From assembly GCF_000002235.5 (NCBI RefSeq), contig NW_022145603.1:33038445-33102444 (forward strand): 64,000 bases of DNA, written 5' to 3'. The stretch comes from Strongylocentrotus purpuratus. Taxonomy: Eukaryota; Echinodermata; Echinoidea; Camarodonta; Strongylocentrotidae. The position numbers were made by a program, and so were the translations under genes. How positions within the stretch are numbered: position 1 is the stretch's first letter; each line of letters starts with the position of its first letter. Positions 33,176-44,519 of the stretch are shown here, one piece after another. Under the pieces are notes generated by a model. It saw nothing but the letters and a program-made list of their open reading frames with translations. It was not told the origin of the DNA and did no database searches.

Positions 33176-36100
33176 TTTTTTCTTAAATGAAAAATAAAAT
33201 CTCCAAAACAAAAAAACTCCAAGAGAAAGCAGTAGTAAATGATGTAATGTATTGCAAAGTCATTAATCTGGCATGACCTGTGCCTTTTCTCCACTGTATT
33301 GTTTTTTGTATTCTTTGTTGCTTATAACTATTAAAGTGATATAGAAAAGAGCAGGGTTTACCTCAATCTATAAATATTAATTATTACAACTCTGAGAAGT
33401 AAAACAGATTTCCCAGGATACATCTGAAACACTTAATATGCTGAGAGCCAGAAGGGCATTCATTTTGTGTAAAATAAAAATGAGACGACGCCCCCTGGCT
33501 CCAGGCAATAATTATACAAACAGGACACTTCAGTATACATGTATAAAATAGAAAACAAACAATAGAACAAACAAAACAAAAAAAGGCAAATTATATTTTA
33601 AAAACATTTGTACAAGCAGAATGTATTTATTGTTTGATTTTTTTCCTCACATTATTGACATGGTCACCAAGAGCAATATTGTAAAAACAATTCCTCATTT
33701 TGATTAATCCAAGAAAATGACATTTATAAATAATCTAATTTAAAGACACCTTCCATGCCCCCCTCTCTGACCCTTTGTCATACTTTACCATGACACTGTG
33801 ATAACGTAGTACATTTCTAATTAAACATTCATTTGGTCTTTCTTCAGCAAACACTACTCACGCCACATTACCAAAGGTTCTTGCAATTTAAAAAAGCCTT
33901 GGTCAGACATGACAAAGCAAACCACCTCCCCCCAAAAAATAGAAAAGATATCTTAAAAAACGATTGAAAACAGTGACAATATAACATTATAAAAGCATAG
34001 TACACATCAAATGTCTGTCTGTAAAGAATGAGTGCTACGCTTTTAAAACACCAGACTTTAATACGCATTCAAGAAAAGGATTCAGATTCCTGTAAGTTTC
34101 ATGCTGTGATCATATAATGGAATCACAACTGACACAAAAATAAGTCTTTTCAATTCTTTCTTGCATGCCATAAAAATTGATGTTCTGAACAATTCAAGAC
34201 ATTCATGTCCCTCAAGTTTTCAGTTATACAGTATTTCTTGGTTTTGTTTGTTTAATCATTTACATTTCCAGAAAATTTATTTCTCTTTTAAATACTTTCC
34301 AGGTAAATGTTTTTGAAAAAAAATTCTTCAGATTAAATGATTATCTGCCCCATTCAGACACGACATGGTGGAGTGCCTCAAAATAATGCAGCTACAAAGT
34401 AAAAATTTAAAAATGGGAGAGAAATTATCATGGAGGAAACACTTGGTCTGTAGTCTTTATTTTTAAATAATCTATCATAATAAAAAGTACAAAAGAACAA
34501 CAAAAACACTTAGAATTGTCTCAAACATTCATAAATAGCAATATACCCATCCTCTTTCTACAGCCTGATCCACATTTCATACATAACAGTAACTGTAACT
34601 ATATTCAGGATTAAAAGCCCTACTATTTTTTTTTGAGGGCGGGGGTAATTGTGAAAGTTCTCTTTTCACCCAACCAAAGGCCACCTCTCCAATATCTTGC
34701 CAGTATTTTCTTCTGAAGTAGATTAATACACAATTATGCAACATTTCATGAAGAAAAAGAAAACAAATAGTAGGGCTTCTAGTTATAGCTGTAGTTATTT
34801 TAAATATGGGGCTTCCATGTGGTGTGAGAATCAGTAACCTATATTTCAAGAATAGAACACAAATGAAGATGGGACGTAGATTGGCATTCATGTTTCCAAA
34901 CTCCTATAAAGATCAGTCGTTAGTGCTTTGCAAGAAATGTTTAACACATGGACGACATTTCCAACCATCAGAGGAGACACTGATAAAAACTTTAACAAGA
35001 TTTGATATTCCTACAAAAGTGCTGATAACGAATTACAGTGTAGTTTAACATTCTATCATTTAAATAACAAAATAACAAAATACTTCCCTCTTTGTCATTT
35101 TTTGCATTTTACATAGTAAACATTGCAAGATTATTTCATTTAAAACTTCACCATTCTGTTTGTCTGGTTCTTCTATAGTAGTTTGTTATCAAAGTTGGGT
35201 TCCCCTATGAAGTTGTGGAGAAATACAAAGAGGATCAGAAGATTTTCAATTGGATCAAAGCTACAAGACTACAATAATGGCACACCAAGTTGAAAGAGGG
35301 ATGTAAGAGAGAGAGAGAGAGAGAGAGGGGAGAGAGAGAGAGAGAGTGCCAGGAGTGTTTTAGAATACTTGTACCTCAAGCATGTGTGTGCTTATACACA
35401 GCCACTCTGTCTAAACATTAATGATTCTAATAACATTGAAAAATCATCCCATTTCTATACTCTTGAACACATATGAAGATGGGAAGTAGATTGGCATTCG
35501 TGTGCTTCCAAACTCCTATAAAGATCAGTCTTTAGTGCTTGGCGAGAAATGTTGAACACATGGATGACATTTTCAACCGTCAAGGCTGACATCCTTGCAG
35601 GAGTGACCAATTCATACTTAGAGCATGACTAGTGAATTGCAGTAGATGTGACGATTGTAAAACCACAGATGTGATACATGCATGCATCACTGGCACATCT
35701 CTGATTAATAACATAAGATGAAGACTGCAAATGAAGTCATACCATCACGAGAACTGGGGTATTCCCCTGGCTTTAAGAATAGACCTATAGCAGGGCCCGA
35801 TATCAACCAGGCTGTGGTAAACTAGATGGATCCCATACTCTCTTCAGTCACATGTCACTAAATGAAGAAGGGTGCATGCACTCGTAGTAGGGACTTTTAG
35901 ATTTGCACGACGGAGAACGTCACATTGCCTTAAAAGGGCAGTCCACGTAGTTTGCTGTGGATGACCCTCAGGACAGAGACCTCAGTGTTGAGCCCAGCCA
36001 ATCAGCATACATGAGTAGCTTTAAAATACAGAAGAGATTCATCTGAATGGTGATCTAACTACAATCAAACCCGTCTATAGCGACCACCCGAGGGAAACAC

Positions 36101-36291
36101 AAACAGTGGTCTTAGTAGACAGGTTCCTTTAGTACATGTTTCAGTGAGAAACCATTTTCAAGGGTAGCAAAAAATGTGGTCCTTGTAGACAGGTGGTCTT
36201 TGTAGACAGGTGGTCACTAAAGCAGGTTTGATTGTACATACTAGAGTTCAGTGTATATACATCCTATGTAGCATCCTATGAGGTTATTCTC
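33176..36291 (-). other. API5: API5 3' UTR and downstream flank (extent unknown)
   Basis: This follows the API5 stop codon on the minus strand. Candidate AATAAA signals (TTTATT on the plus strand) lie near 34,457, 34,276 and 33,626, and none can be preferred from sequence alone. A (GA)n microsatellite lies at 35,310-35,346. A 120-bp segment is duplicated (34,862-34,983 and 35,470-35,590, sharing GAAGATGGGA, GTAGATTGGCATTC and TCCAAACTCCTATAAAGATCAGTC). Confidence 0.4.
36061..36240. mobile_element. pogo/Tc1-like MITE, copy 1
   Basis: The inverted ends are ACAATCAAACCCGTCTATAG with GCGACCACC, and GGTGGTCACTAAAGCAGG with TTTGATTGTAC. TA flanks are consistent with Tc1/mariner/pogo target choice. 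Related copies lie at 40,550-40,730 and 61,390-61,605. Confidence 0.65.
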
Positions 36292-36374
36292 CTAGTAGTA
36301 TCGGCCCCTCCCTCGTCCTCTGGTGCGCCCGTAGCCTCCACGCCCCTGCTGGTTCTGGTAGCCCTGCATGCCTC
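36292..36374 (-). CDS. API5: API5, last coding exon (RGG-type tail)
   Basis: On the minus strand, two bases completing a glycine codon are followed by GMQGYQNQQGRGGYGRTRGR, then GRGRYY and the stop TAG (complement of 36,292-36,294). Vertebrate API5 also ends in an arginine/glycine-rich tail. The acceptor is ambiguous: TAG|GAG gives two in-frame AG choices three bases apart (exon start at 36,374 or 36,371), a NAGNAG arrangement. Confidence 0.9.
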
Positions 36375-36479
36375 CTAGTTAACAAAAGAAAAACAAGAGA
36401 CAAAATCTTAATCACAATGTTCCACTTTCCTTACTTGGATATCGCACTTCCTACATGAGACGGGTTTATAATGACAGTT

Positions 36480-36925
36480 GAAATTAAAATAAATTAATCG
36501 AGGACAGAAGCGTTTGTGCGCACCATAGCTCTTCAGGACTAGCTTATCATGCATTTACTGCACATAATACCAGGAACTCAAGGTTAAGACCGGTAGTGGT
36601 AAAATTGCGGTTCAAGGGTTTTGGGTGCAAAATATTCATTCAATAGTGTTTAAGTGTTGCCTTCAGAGGTTTAGATAGCAATACGTCAACCTAAATATAC
36701 CTTTTATATGATTGTATGTTTGATGTAAACTTGCATTTTTATTCTTTGGACTTTTTGATAAGTCGTGGAAATAAAACCTCATTTGAATCTTGAATCTAAA
36801 TTAATATAGATGAGACAAGTTCATAATGACAGTTGAAATTAAAATAAATTAATCGAGGACAGTAGCCTTTGTGCGCACCATAGCTCTTCAGGAGTAGCTG
36901 ATCATGTATTTACTGTACATGCAAG
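36480..36925. repeat. API5 intron: two copies of a 90-bp segment
   Basis: The segment from GACAGTTGAAATTAAAATAA through CACCATAGCTCTTCAGGA to the TATTTACTG region occurs at about 36,474-36,562 and again at about 36,828-36,920 with few changes. Confidence 0.85.
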
Positions 36926-37527
36926 GAACTCTAGGTATTGTGCATTGTGAATACATAACCAGCTGGCCCTGCGCAGCTAAGGTACGCTTGAACATTACTG
37001 CGGAACATTCTTTAAAAGAGACATAAGCTGGTATAATTAGGTTTTAAATCGAAGTAGGAGATGGAGGGGAAAGGGATTATTCAGGAATATTGTGAGGAAG
37101 GATAAGAAAGGAAATTAATATTTTTGAGTTGTGATCAACCAAACTGAAACTGGCACATCTATGATTATTAAGATCTTTAATAGTATGTTAAAAGTAGTAG
37201 AGTGGATGATTACAACTTTCTAACCTTAAAAATCATGAAAATGTAGGGGCACATAAAAAGAGGAACCAAATATTCATCCATTTGACAAAGGTTTTCATTC
37301 TCACTTTGTCTTCCCTTGCCCCCTACCAATCCCTCACCCTCATGGATACATTCACATCACTTTATTTTAATTTGACTATTTCTTTTTCATCAACTTTCTT
37401 TCGTATTTTCAACCCAGTCAAAAATATTTCTCCACAGTCCCACATACTTGATATGCTGTTGGTACCAAATTTACTACGGTTCCACATATATGCTATTTTG
37501 TTGTGCATCAAAGTACACCCCACTCAC
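36926..37527 (-). other. API5 intron, rest
   Basis: Bounded by the donor GTGAGTG (complement of 37,521-37,527). Nothing recognised. Confidence 0.6.
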
Positions 37528-37724
37528 CGTAGTTATCTCCATAGTTAGCATCACCGCCTCCAGGAGCTGAGCCTGCCTTCTGACTGTACTTTCCACCAGG
37601 GGGTGCATACATACCCCTGTTACTCCTCTTCTGCCCCCCTCCACCACCCCTATTCTGGCTCTTCTTCTTGGCTGGGGCAACTCCCTCGGGGAACGAGATG
37701 GGGGTGATGTTGCTCCTCTTTTGT
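37528..37724 (-). CDS. API5: API5, exon with nuclear-localisation and glycine-rich region
   Basis: The minus-strand translation is QKRSNITPISFPEGV, APAKKKSQNRGGGGGQKRSN, RGMYAPPGGKYSQKAG, then SAPGGGDANYGDNY. QKR at the start aligns with the human GQKRASE junction, and the basic AKKK/QKR clusters fit the C-terminal nuclear localisation region. MYAPPGGKYS aligns with IYNPPSGKYS of human API5. The length of 197 bp has split codons at both ends that match the neighbouring exons (GG|A and G|GA). Confidence 0.9.
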
Positions 37725-38377
37725 CTGATGTAAAAGGAAGGAGGAACGCAAAGAGCACATTACAAATCACATCATACATATCGTCGGCCGGGTGGCCGAA
37801 GGTCGTTAGTGCGCGAGCGACTCAAAAAACTACTTTTCAAAATATTCGCATTTAAAGATTTGTTTTATATTTGAACTGCTTTCCGTCTCGAAAATTGGTT
37901 TAAAACATAAAAGACTAATAGAAATGTTGTAGTGGAACACGGCCACAAATTTTTTCTCTCCAAAATAAATCAGCTTTATAAAAGTTAGAGGCGATTCAGT
38001 GCTAACGCCCTTCTGCCAGCCAGGCGACGATGTAATTAGGGTGTATTTGTTCTTATGGATGATAAGAGGGGATTCAGAGCAAGGAAAATGAGACAATCAA
38101 GAAATGCGATGGGTGTGACATTGCTCCTCTGTGTCCGATGCAAATTGAAGATAGAAACCAACAAAACCCTTCCAGAAACTGTGGAACATTTTCTTACGAA
38201 ATAAATCAATTGCCGTTTACATATTGCTTACTTTCCAATACTACCTAAACTCGTTGTGAAGATGCTGTTTACCTACAGTCAACAACTAAATTATTTATAC
38301 TCTTACCAAGTTTTGTAATTTTTTAGGTACGTGAGCATTTGATGTGTCTCGATTCATGTTTCTTGAGAATGTGACAT

Positions 38378-38626
38378 ATTAAAGCTTTTATTTAAACATA
38401 TTTGTGGCTTACACCCAGTAAATAAGATCGATTGATCGATCTGTATTGAAAAACAAGTCAGAAAAAATCTTGGAACCAGCGGGACTTGAACCTGCATCTA
38501 CTGCTTGCCGGGCAGCGACTCTACCACCAGGCCATCACTGGTCCATGGCACAGTCAGGATGAACTAGAACAAATACCTAAGCTCTCCTGAATTATTCTGA
38601 CTCAAAAATTAAAGCTTTTATCTAAA
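38378..38626 (-). mobile_element. tRNA-like element flanked by direct repeats in an API5 intron
   Basis: ATTAAAGCTTTTAT occurs at 38,378-38,391 and again at 38,608-38,621. With one mismatch the match extends through TAAA (19 bases). Between them, on the minus strand, lies a 75-nt tRNA-like sequence at 38,471-38,545: acceptor-stem-like TGGACCAG with CTGGTTCCA, box A-like TGGTGGTAGAGTC, a 5-bp anticodon stem with loop CCGGCAA, and box B-like GGTTCAAGTCC. TTTTTT follows, as a polymerase III terminator would. U33 is missing, so it is probably a tRNA-derived SINE or pseudo-tRNA rather than a working tRNA. Confidence 0.6.
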
Positions 38627-38824
38627 AGTATTAAACAAAGGCCCAAATTCAACCAATGCACCTATCATTCTGGAGTAACAAAAAACACAAAAACATCAAA
38701 TTTAGATAGGTATGAATAATTAAGTCTTTAACTGTATGAAAAATAAAAATTATAATGATATAAGAACAGCACTGATATTTAATGAGCTGTTTACCTATGT
38801 TCTCATTTTATCCATGATACCTAC

Positions 38825-38919
38825 CCTGGTTGTTCTTTAGGTGAAGATGGTTGCTTGGTAACAGGTCTCCATGACAGTATGACTGTACTCTTATACGAGG
38901 GAGGGTTGTGGAACAGATC
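38825..38919 (-). CDS. API5: API5, exon encoding the DLFHxPPSYKSTV block
   Basis: The minus-strand translation is DLFHNPPSYKSTVILSWRPV, then TKQPSSPKEQP. This is nearly identical to human DLFHIPPSYKSTVTLSWKPV. The exon has 95 bases, starting in phase 0 after CTCAG and ending GG before the donor GTAGGT; the split glycine codon is completed at 37,724. Confidence 0.95.
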
Positions 38920-39831
38920 CTGAGTCAAAGAACACAAAAAACACAGAGAATAAAGAAATACTGGTTTAAATTACCAACAATTGTGTGTACTTGCATCATA
39001 AACCAGTTCTTGCAATTCACAGCTATAAATAATTTTTAGCCGAATTTACCAAAGAGCACTCTTTTTCTATGGTAGATCTACTGTACATGTATGGATATGT
39101 AATTGCAGAGGTAGAGTCTGCTTTCCAACTTCATTTTTCTTCAGAACTGCTTTGGATGATTTTTCTTAAAGTCCAAAAGTTATAATTTCTCATTTCTCTG
39201 CTTCAATCTACATGTAAGTCATCTTTCTATGATAGGTTGATATCCCTTATATGAGATCATCGTCATGACCTACACACAAAATGCAAAACAATTTGGATAA
39301 CATAAAGGTATGATCACGTTGCTTGCTTGCTTTGAAGCGATATTGAACTGATGAACTTCCTGCTCTAGCGTACTGTTCATTGCACAGCACCATCTCGTGG
39401 TCAACTTGCCCTCAGTGCGTAACCCAATACCTAATTTCCACTTCGCAGACAGAGGAGTTGATATGAAAACCCACAGTGTACCTAGGGAAGCAGCGAATTA
39501 CGGAACCATACTGCTACAGCTGACCCGAGATGCTGCTAGAGGAGATTTTGCGATAGTGCCTCTAGTACTGTATTTCTTTAATGTCCCATATTGCTTTAAT
39601 GATAAAATCTGATTGATATCAAATCAATGGGGAAGTGACAGAACGGAGGAACCGTTAACCTTCTATTTTAATTTTAAATATGATACCTTGATTCGTTCTT
39701 AGATTATCGCGTTCACAAGAATAAATACGGACGGACGGACAACCTGAAGCCATAATTCCTCCAGTATCCACTACGTATGGCTGAGGCATAATGACTGTAG
39801 TAATGATTGAATTCCAAGCTTTTGGTCCTAC
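38920..39831 (-). other. API5 intron
   Basis: No supported nested gene or known repeat. Confidence 0.6.
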
Positions 39832-39982
39832 CTTTGTGAGTAAGTCAATGTTTGATGTGATCCTGAGGGCGACAACCTTGAGCTTGTTTTCATCTGTCTT
39901 CAGCTGATCTCCAACCTTGCCCTCGAGCGCTAGACGAAGCTGCCTCTTATAAAGCTGTACACCCCTAGCAAAGTACTGCAAC
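39832..39982 (-). CDS. API5: API5, exon with part of the leucine-zipper-like heptads
   Basis: The minus-strand translation after a split Arg codon is LQYFARGVQLYKRQLRLALE, then GKVGDQLKTDENKLKVVALR and ITSNIDLLTK. It matches human LQYFARGLQVYIRQLRLALQ closely. With the previous exon the heptad register reads Leu, Leu, Val, Leu at seven-residue spacing (LKDFRLR, LQYFARG, VQLYKRQ, L), so one human heptad Leu is Val here. Boundaries are CTCTAG|G and AAAG|GTAGGA. Confidence 0.95.
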
Positions 39983-40549
39983 CTAGAGAAATAACATCAT
40001 CAAATAGAAGAATTAATTAATTTTTCATTTTATTTTTACTTCAAGGTGAATACATATAGCAAATGTCAATGTTAGAGACAGATAGAAGTGGGCTCTTTTG
40101 ACAATGTTTTGGTAACAGGTGTTGTGTAACACCAGGATTAACTTCAGTGTTATGAACAACAGGCTTTTATGTAATGCTCTGTCTTTTCCACCGAACCCCC
40201 CATATGGTAAAGTCATTATCTGACATTTTCATCACCTGATGACTGGCCTACAGGTTTGCTGTGTGAAGACATGTACACCTATTACTGGTATTTTCACCAA
40301 GTCTGGTGTCACCAAATTATGACCTTCTGCAAATGGAAACTGACGACCCATTGGCTTTAAATGGAGCCCCTTGTGTAGGAGAGTCAACACCTTTGCACAT
40401 TAAGAACTTACTGTATTATCGGTATAAAAGCAGGAGGAAACCCTGGTGATGTATTACACCAGAGATTTGAAGGCCCAGGTGAAGTCAAATACATAATACT
40501 ATTAAGAGCATCACCGGCTGCTCGTAAGAAGGCTCCTATTGCTGTTGAG

Positions 40550-40730
40550 GGTACAATCAAGCCTGTCTATAGCGACCTCTCAAGGAAAAGCACAAAAAGT
40601 GGTCTTTGTAGACAGGTGGTCTGTGTAGACAGGTTCATTTAGTACATGTTTGAATGAGAAACCATTTCCAAGGGGGGAGGGGATGTGCTTGTTGTAGACA
40701 GGTGGTCACTAAAGCAGGTTTGACTGTATG
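40550..40730. mobile_element. pogo/Tc1-like MITE, copy 2
   Basis: The ends are GTACAATCAAGCCTGTCTAT and GGTGGTCACTAAAGCAGG with TTTGACTGTA. The interior (GTAGACAGGTGGTCT, AGTACATGTTT, GAGAAACCATTT) matches copy 1. Confidence 0.7.
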
Positions 40731-40792
40731 TTCTTGAGGCTTTCATGCAGGCAGACGATGAGAAGACAGAAAGAAAGAGATTGACAGCGTGT

Positions 40793-41275
40793 CCACACAC
40801 AAAACAATTTATCCCGAAACTCTATAACGATACGTCGTATAAAGAATCATCGTATAAATTCCAGGATGTCCACACACAAGAAACGTCGTCACTAAAGAAT
40901 CATCGTATAAAATGCCCCCTGTCCACACACAACATTTTCCGTGATTCTTTATAGAGTTTTGCGATAGTGATAAGAGGTCTGGTCTCATTTCGCTCGAGGT
41001 CACGTTAAGCCCCGCCCAGTTAGTTACACTAGTTACACTCCCCCTGTCCACACACAAAATTTACGTGATTAGGCGTGATTCTTTATCGAGTTTCAGTTCG
41101 AAACGATGCCCAAACCTGCGTTTCGTTAGACTAGTTTCGTTATACGACGTATCGTTAGTGAGCGTCCACACCTACAATTTTGGTCGTAAAACTATCGCGA
41201 AACGGTATCACTATCGCGAAACGGAATAGCTAATCATGATTAGTCACGGAAAATGTTGTGTGTGGACAGGGGGTG
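40793..41275. mobile_element. Nested inverted-repeat elements with TGTCCACACACAA ends
   Basis: CCCCCTGTCCACACACAACA with TTTTCCGTGATT starts at about 40,916, and its reverse complement ends at about 41,275 (TCACGGAAAATG, then TTGTGTGTGGACAGGGGG). Three further direct copies of TGTCCACACACAA start near 40,792, 40,868 and 41,045, suggesting insertion of related elements into each other. Internal motifs such as CGATACGTCGTATAAAGAAT and ACTATCGCGAAACGG repeat. No coding sequence. Confidence 0.75.
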
Positions 41276-41285
41276 AGAGACTTAC

Positions 41286-41479
41286 CTGAGCCTGAAGTCC
41301 TTGAGCCTCTCAGGGACAGTATCCTCCTCACTTGTTAAGTATTCAGGATGCTTCCTGGCCAGCTGATGGAATGTATACATCAAACATTCTACATATGAGA
41401 ACTGGAGCTGAGGACCTTCACTGGCCGGTGTGTTCTCACTGTCCTCACTTTCAGCTGCGGGAGGCAGAGGCATGTACTC
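41286..41479 (-). CDS. API5: API5, exon EYMPLPP...LKDFRLR
   Basis: The minus-strand translation is EYMPLPPAAESEDSENTPAS, then EGPQLQFSYVECLMYTFHQL, ARKHPEYLTSEEDTVPERL and KDFRLR with a split final codon. Human has LEYMPLPPEEAENGE and LQFSYVECLLYSFHQLGRK at this place. The exon is 194 bases, acceptor TTTCACAG, donor GTAAGT. Confidence 0.95.
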
Positions 41480-41884
41480 CTGTGAAAGGAAATAGAAAGA
41501 GAATCAGCAAAGATGTGCTAGTGGGAAGGCCCCATCATACATCCTGCATAAGAGAATAAGGGCCTTCACCACTGGTGTGTTTACACACTGTCATTAGTTT
41601 CAGCTGATAGATGTAACAGTGGCAAGGGAATGCACCTCGTTTCCTCAAGAAACTAGAAATATCGCAATCTGTATTGCCGCGCAATGCGAATGCGGCAGTG
41701 GCAGTGATTTTGTGTCATCCTTATGTTTGAAGGAGGGACAAAGATCCCCTCTCCCCTCCTTGAAACAAAAAGGATGACGTAGAGAGGTCGCCACTAGTGG
41801 CTCAGGCTATTGCCATGACTAGGAGCAGCATTACCAAAACAATAATTTGTTACGGACGCAAGGCAGCATTTCTATAACCCCTCC

Positions 41885-42160
41885 AAGGGGACAATAGGTG
41901 TGAAGATTATAGTATAATGCATCTCTGTAGAAAATTTGTCAAGAAATGTGCCAGTTAGAGCGCACAAAAGGACAGCCACAAAAATATGGCCTTTTACCCT
42001 ATAGAAGACAGAATACTAGGGGCAGCATCAGCAAAAGATATGGGTGTGTAGAGTTATATACCAAGATGCACCTCCATACAAAATTTGAAAGAAATCTGTC
42101 AAGGAATGTGGCAGTTACAACGCACAAAAGAATATGACGCGGCGGCATAACGCATACTGC
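41885..42160 (+). repeat. Left outer repeat block (160-bp units, about 2 copies)
   Basis: Units read ATGCACCTCCATACAAAATT, TGAAAGAAATCTGTCAAGGA, ATGTGGCAGTTACAACGCAC, then the ACCCTATAGAAGACAGAATAC and GGGGCAGCATCA segments. The same unit occurs in the right outer block at 59,917-60,480. Both blocks end at AGAATATGACGCGGC. Confidence 0.85.
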
Positions 42161-42175
42161 CTGAGGATACAATTA

Positions 42176-42375
42176 TATATCAGCTGGTCGTAAAAAGGTG
42201 GACGTGCACCCACATCACACAGCTCTCTGCACTCTTCTCAAACATGACAACACCCCCCCCCCCCCCACCCCCTACACATAAGTGTAATCTTATATCAGCT
42301 GGTGATAAAAGGTTTTTAAGTGCACCCACAAAACACAGCTCTCTGCACTCTTCTCAAACATGACAACCCCCCCCC
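42176..42375 (+). repeat. First two units of the 111-bp satellite
   Basis: Two units (ATATCAGCTGGT..., CACAGCTCTCTGCACTCTTC, AAACATGACAAC, C-run) lie left of the microsatellite. The microsatellite-bearing segment therefore interrupts the satellite. Confidence 0.85.
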
Positions 42376-42379
42376 CTTC

Positions 42380-42695
42380 CTAATGACTATTTACTTGAAT
42401 ACCTATTAATTAGCATATGAACAAAATTAGACCATGGGCCGAGTAGTGGATATCTCCCTATTTCTTTGTTTTCGTGACCCACCTCGGGTAACTACCCAAG
42501 AGGAGATAAAAGCTCATAGAATAAGAATTCATAGCTCGGAAAAGCCGAAAGTTGCACACTAATAAACAGAAATTAAGGATATCAAAAGCATCCTCTACGT
42601 CAATAAAATGAAAGATATGTAGAAACATATAGGAAAAGGTAAATGACAACTGCAAATTTGTGATAAATATATGTTTGGTGAAAAAAGGGAATAAT
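42380..42695 (+). mobile_element. Non-satellite insert leading into the microsatellite
   Basis: About 310 bases of unrelated sequence are followed by (AAT)-rich and then (ATC)-rich repeats. This layout, unique sequence with a simple-repeat tail inside another repeat, suggests a retroposed fragment whose tail expanded. The family was not recognised. Confidence 0.35.
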
Positions 42696-44512
42696 ATTAA
42701 TGATAATAAACAACATCAATATCAATATCAATAATAATAATGATAACAAATAATAATATTGATAATAATAATCATCATTATCGTCATCATTATCATCATC
42801 ATTATCATCGTGATCCCAACATTATCATCATTATCATCGTCATTATCATCATTATTATCAACATCATTATCATCATCATTATCATTATCATCATTATCAT
42901 CGTGATCACATTTTATCATCAACATTATCATCATCATTATCATCATTATCATCGTGATCACATCATTATCATCAACATTATCATCATCATTATCATCATC
43001 ATTATCATCATCATTATCATCGTCATTATCATCGTCATTATCATCATCATTATCATCATCATTATCATCATCATTATCATCGTGATCACATCATTATCAT
43101 CAACATTATCATCATCATTATCATCATCATTATCATCATTATCATCGTGATCACATCATTATCATCATCATTATCATCGTCATTATCATCGTGATCACAT
43201 CATTATCATCAACATTATCATCATCATTATCATCATCATTATCATCACCGTGATCACATCATTATCATCAACATTATCATCATCATTATGATCATCATTA
43301 TCATCATTATCATCGTGATCACATCATTATCATCATCATTATCATCGTCATTATCATCGTGATCACATCATTATCATCAACATTATCATCATCATTATCA
43401 TCATCATTATCATCGTCATTATCATCATCATTATCATCGTCATTATCATCATCATTATCATCATCATTATTATCATCATTATCATCGTGATCACATCATT
43501 ATCATCAACATTATCATCATCATTATCATCATCATTATCATCATTATCATCGTGATCACATCATTATCATCATCATTATCATCGTCATTATCATCATCAT
43601 TATCGTCATTATCATCGTGATCACATCATTATCATCAACATTATCATCATCATTATCATCATCATTATCATCATCATTATCATCGTGATCACATCATTAT
43701 CATCAACATTATCATCGTCATTATCATTATCATTATCATCATTATCATCATCATTATCGTCATTATCATCGTGATCACATCATTATCATCAACATTATCA
43801 TCATCATTATCATTATCATTATCATCATCATTATCATCGTCATTATCATCATCATTATCATCTTCATTATCACCACATTATCATCATTTTTATTATCATC
43901 ATTATCATCGTGATCACATCATTATCATTAACATTATCATCATCATTATCATCATCATTATCATCATCATTATCATCGTGATCACATCATTATCATCATC
44001 ATTATCATCGTCATTATCATCATCATTATCGTGATCACATCATTATCATCAACATTATCATCATCATTATCATGATCATTATCATCGTGATCACATCATT
44101 ATCATCATCATTATGGTGATCACATTATCATCGTGATCACATCATTATCATCATCATTATCAATGTCATTATCATCATTATCATCATCATTATCATCATC
44201 ATCATTATCATCATCATCATCATTATCATCATTTTCATCGTCATTATCATCATCATTATCATCTTCATTATCATCATCATTAACATCATCATTATTATCA
44301 TCATCATCATTATCATCGTGATCACATCATTATCATCATCATTATCATCATCATCATTATCATTATCATTATCATTATCATCGTGATCACATCATTATCA
44401 TCATCATCATCATCATTATCATTATCATCATCATTATCATCATCATCATTATCATCATCCTCATTATCATTATTATCGTCATCATTATCATCATTATTAT
44501 CATCATAATTAT
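42696..44512 (+). repeat. TTATCATCA microsatellite with a longer-period overlay
   Basis: About 1.8 kb is built almost entirely from ATTATCATC and ATCATC triplet variants. The phrase CATCGTGATCACATCATTATC recurs about 20 times, with many spacings near 64 bases or multiples of it, so the array has grown by duplicating larger blocks. Open frames through it (poly-Ile/His/Ser) are artefacts of the triplet period. Confidence 0.95.
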
Positions 44513-44519
44513 CTTAAAT

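Noticed and set aside
37474..37779. Alternative minus-strand frame across the glycine-rich API5 exon
   Set aside because: Only the other frame gives API5-like QKRSN...MYAPPGGKYS and joins in phase to both neighbours.
37781..37822. tRNA-Leu/Ser-like GGGTGGCCGAAGGTCG
   Set aside because: Only a box A-like segment is present. No anticodon arm or box B follows, so it was not listed as a tRNA.
42728..44325. Long open frames in both strands of the ATC-rich block
   Set aside because: They are poly-Ile/His/Ser or Met/Asp products of a triplet-period microsatellite, with no start context or domain.
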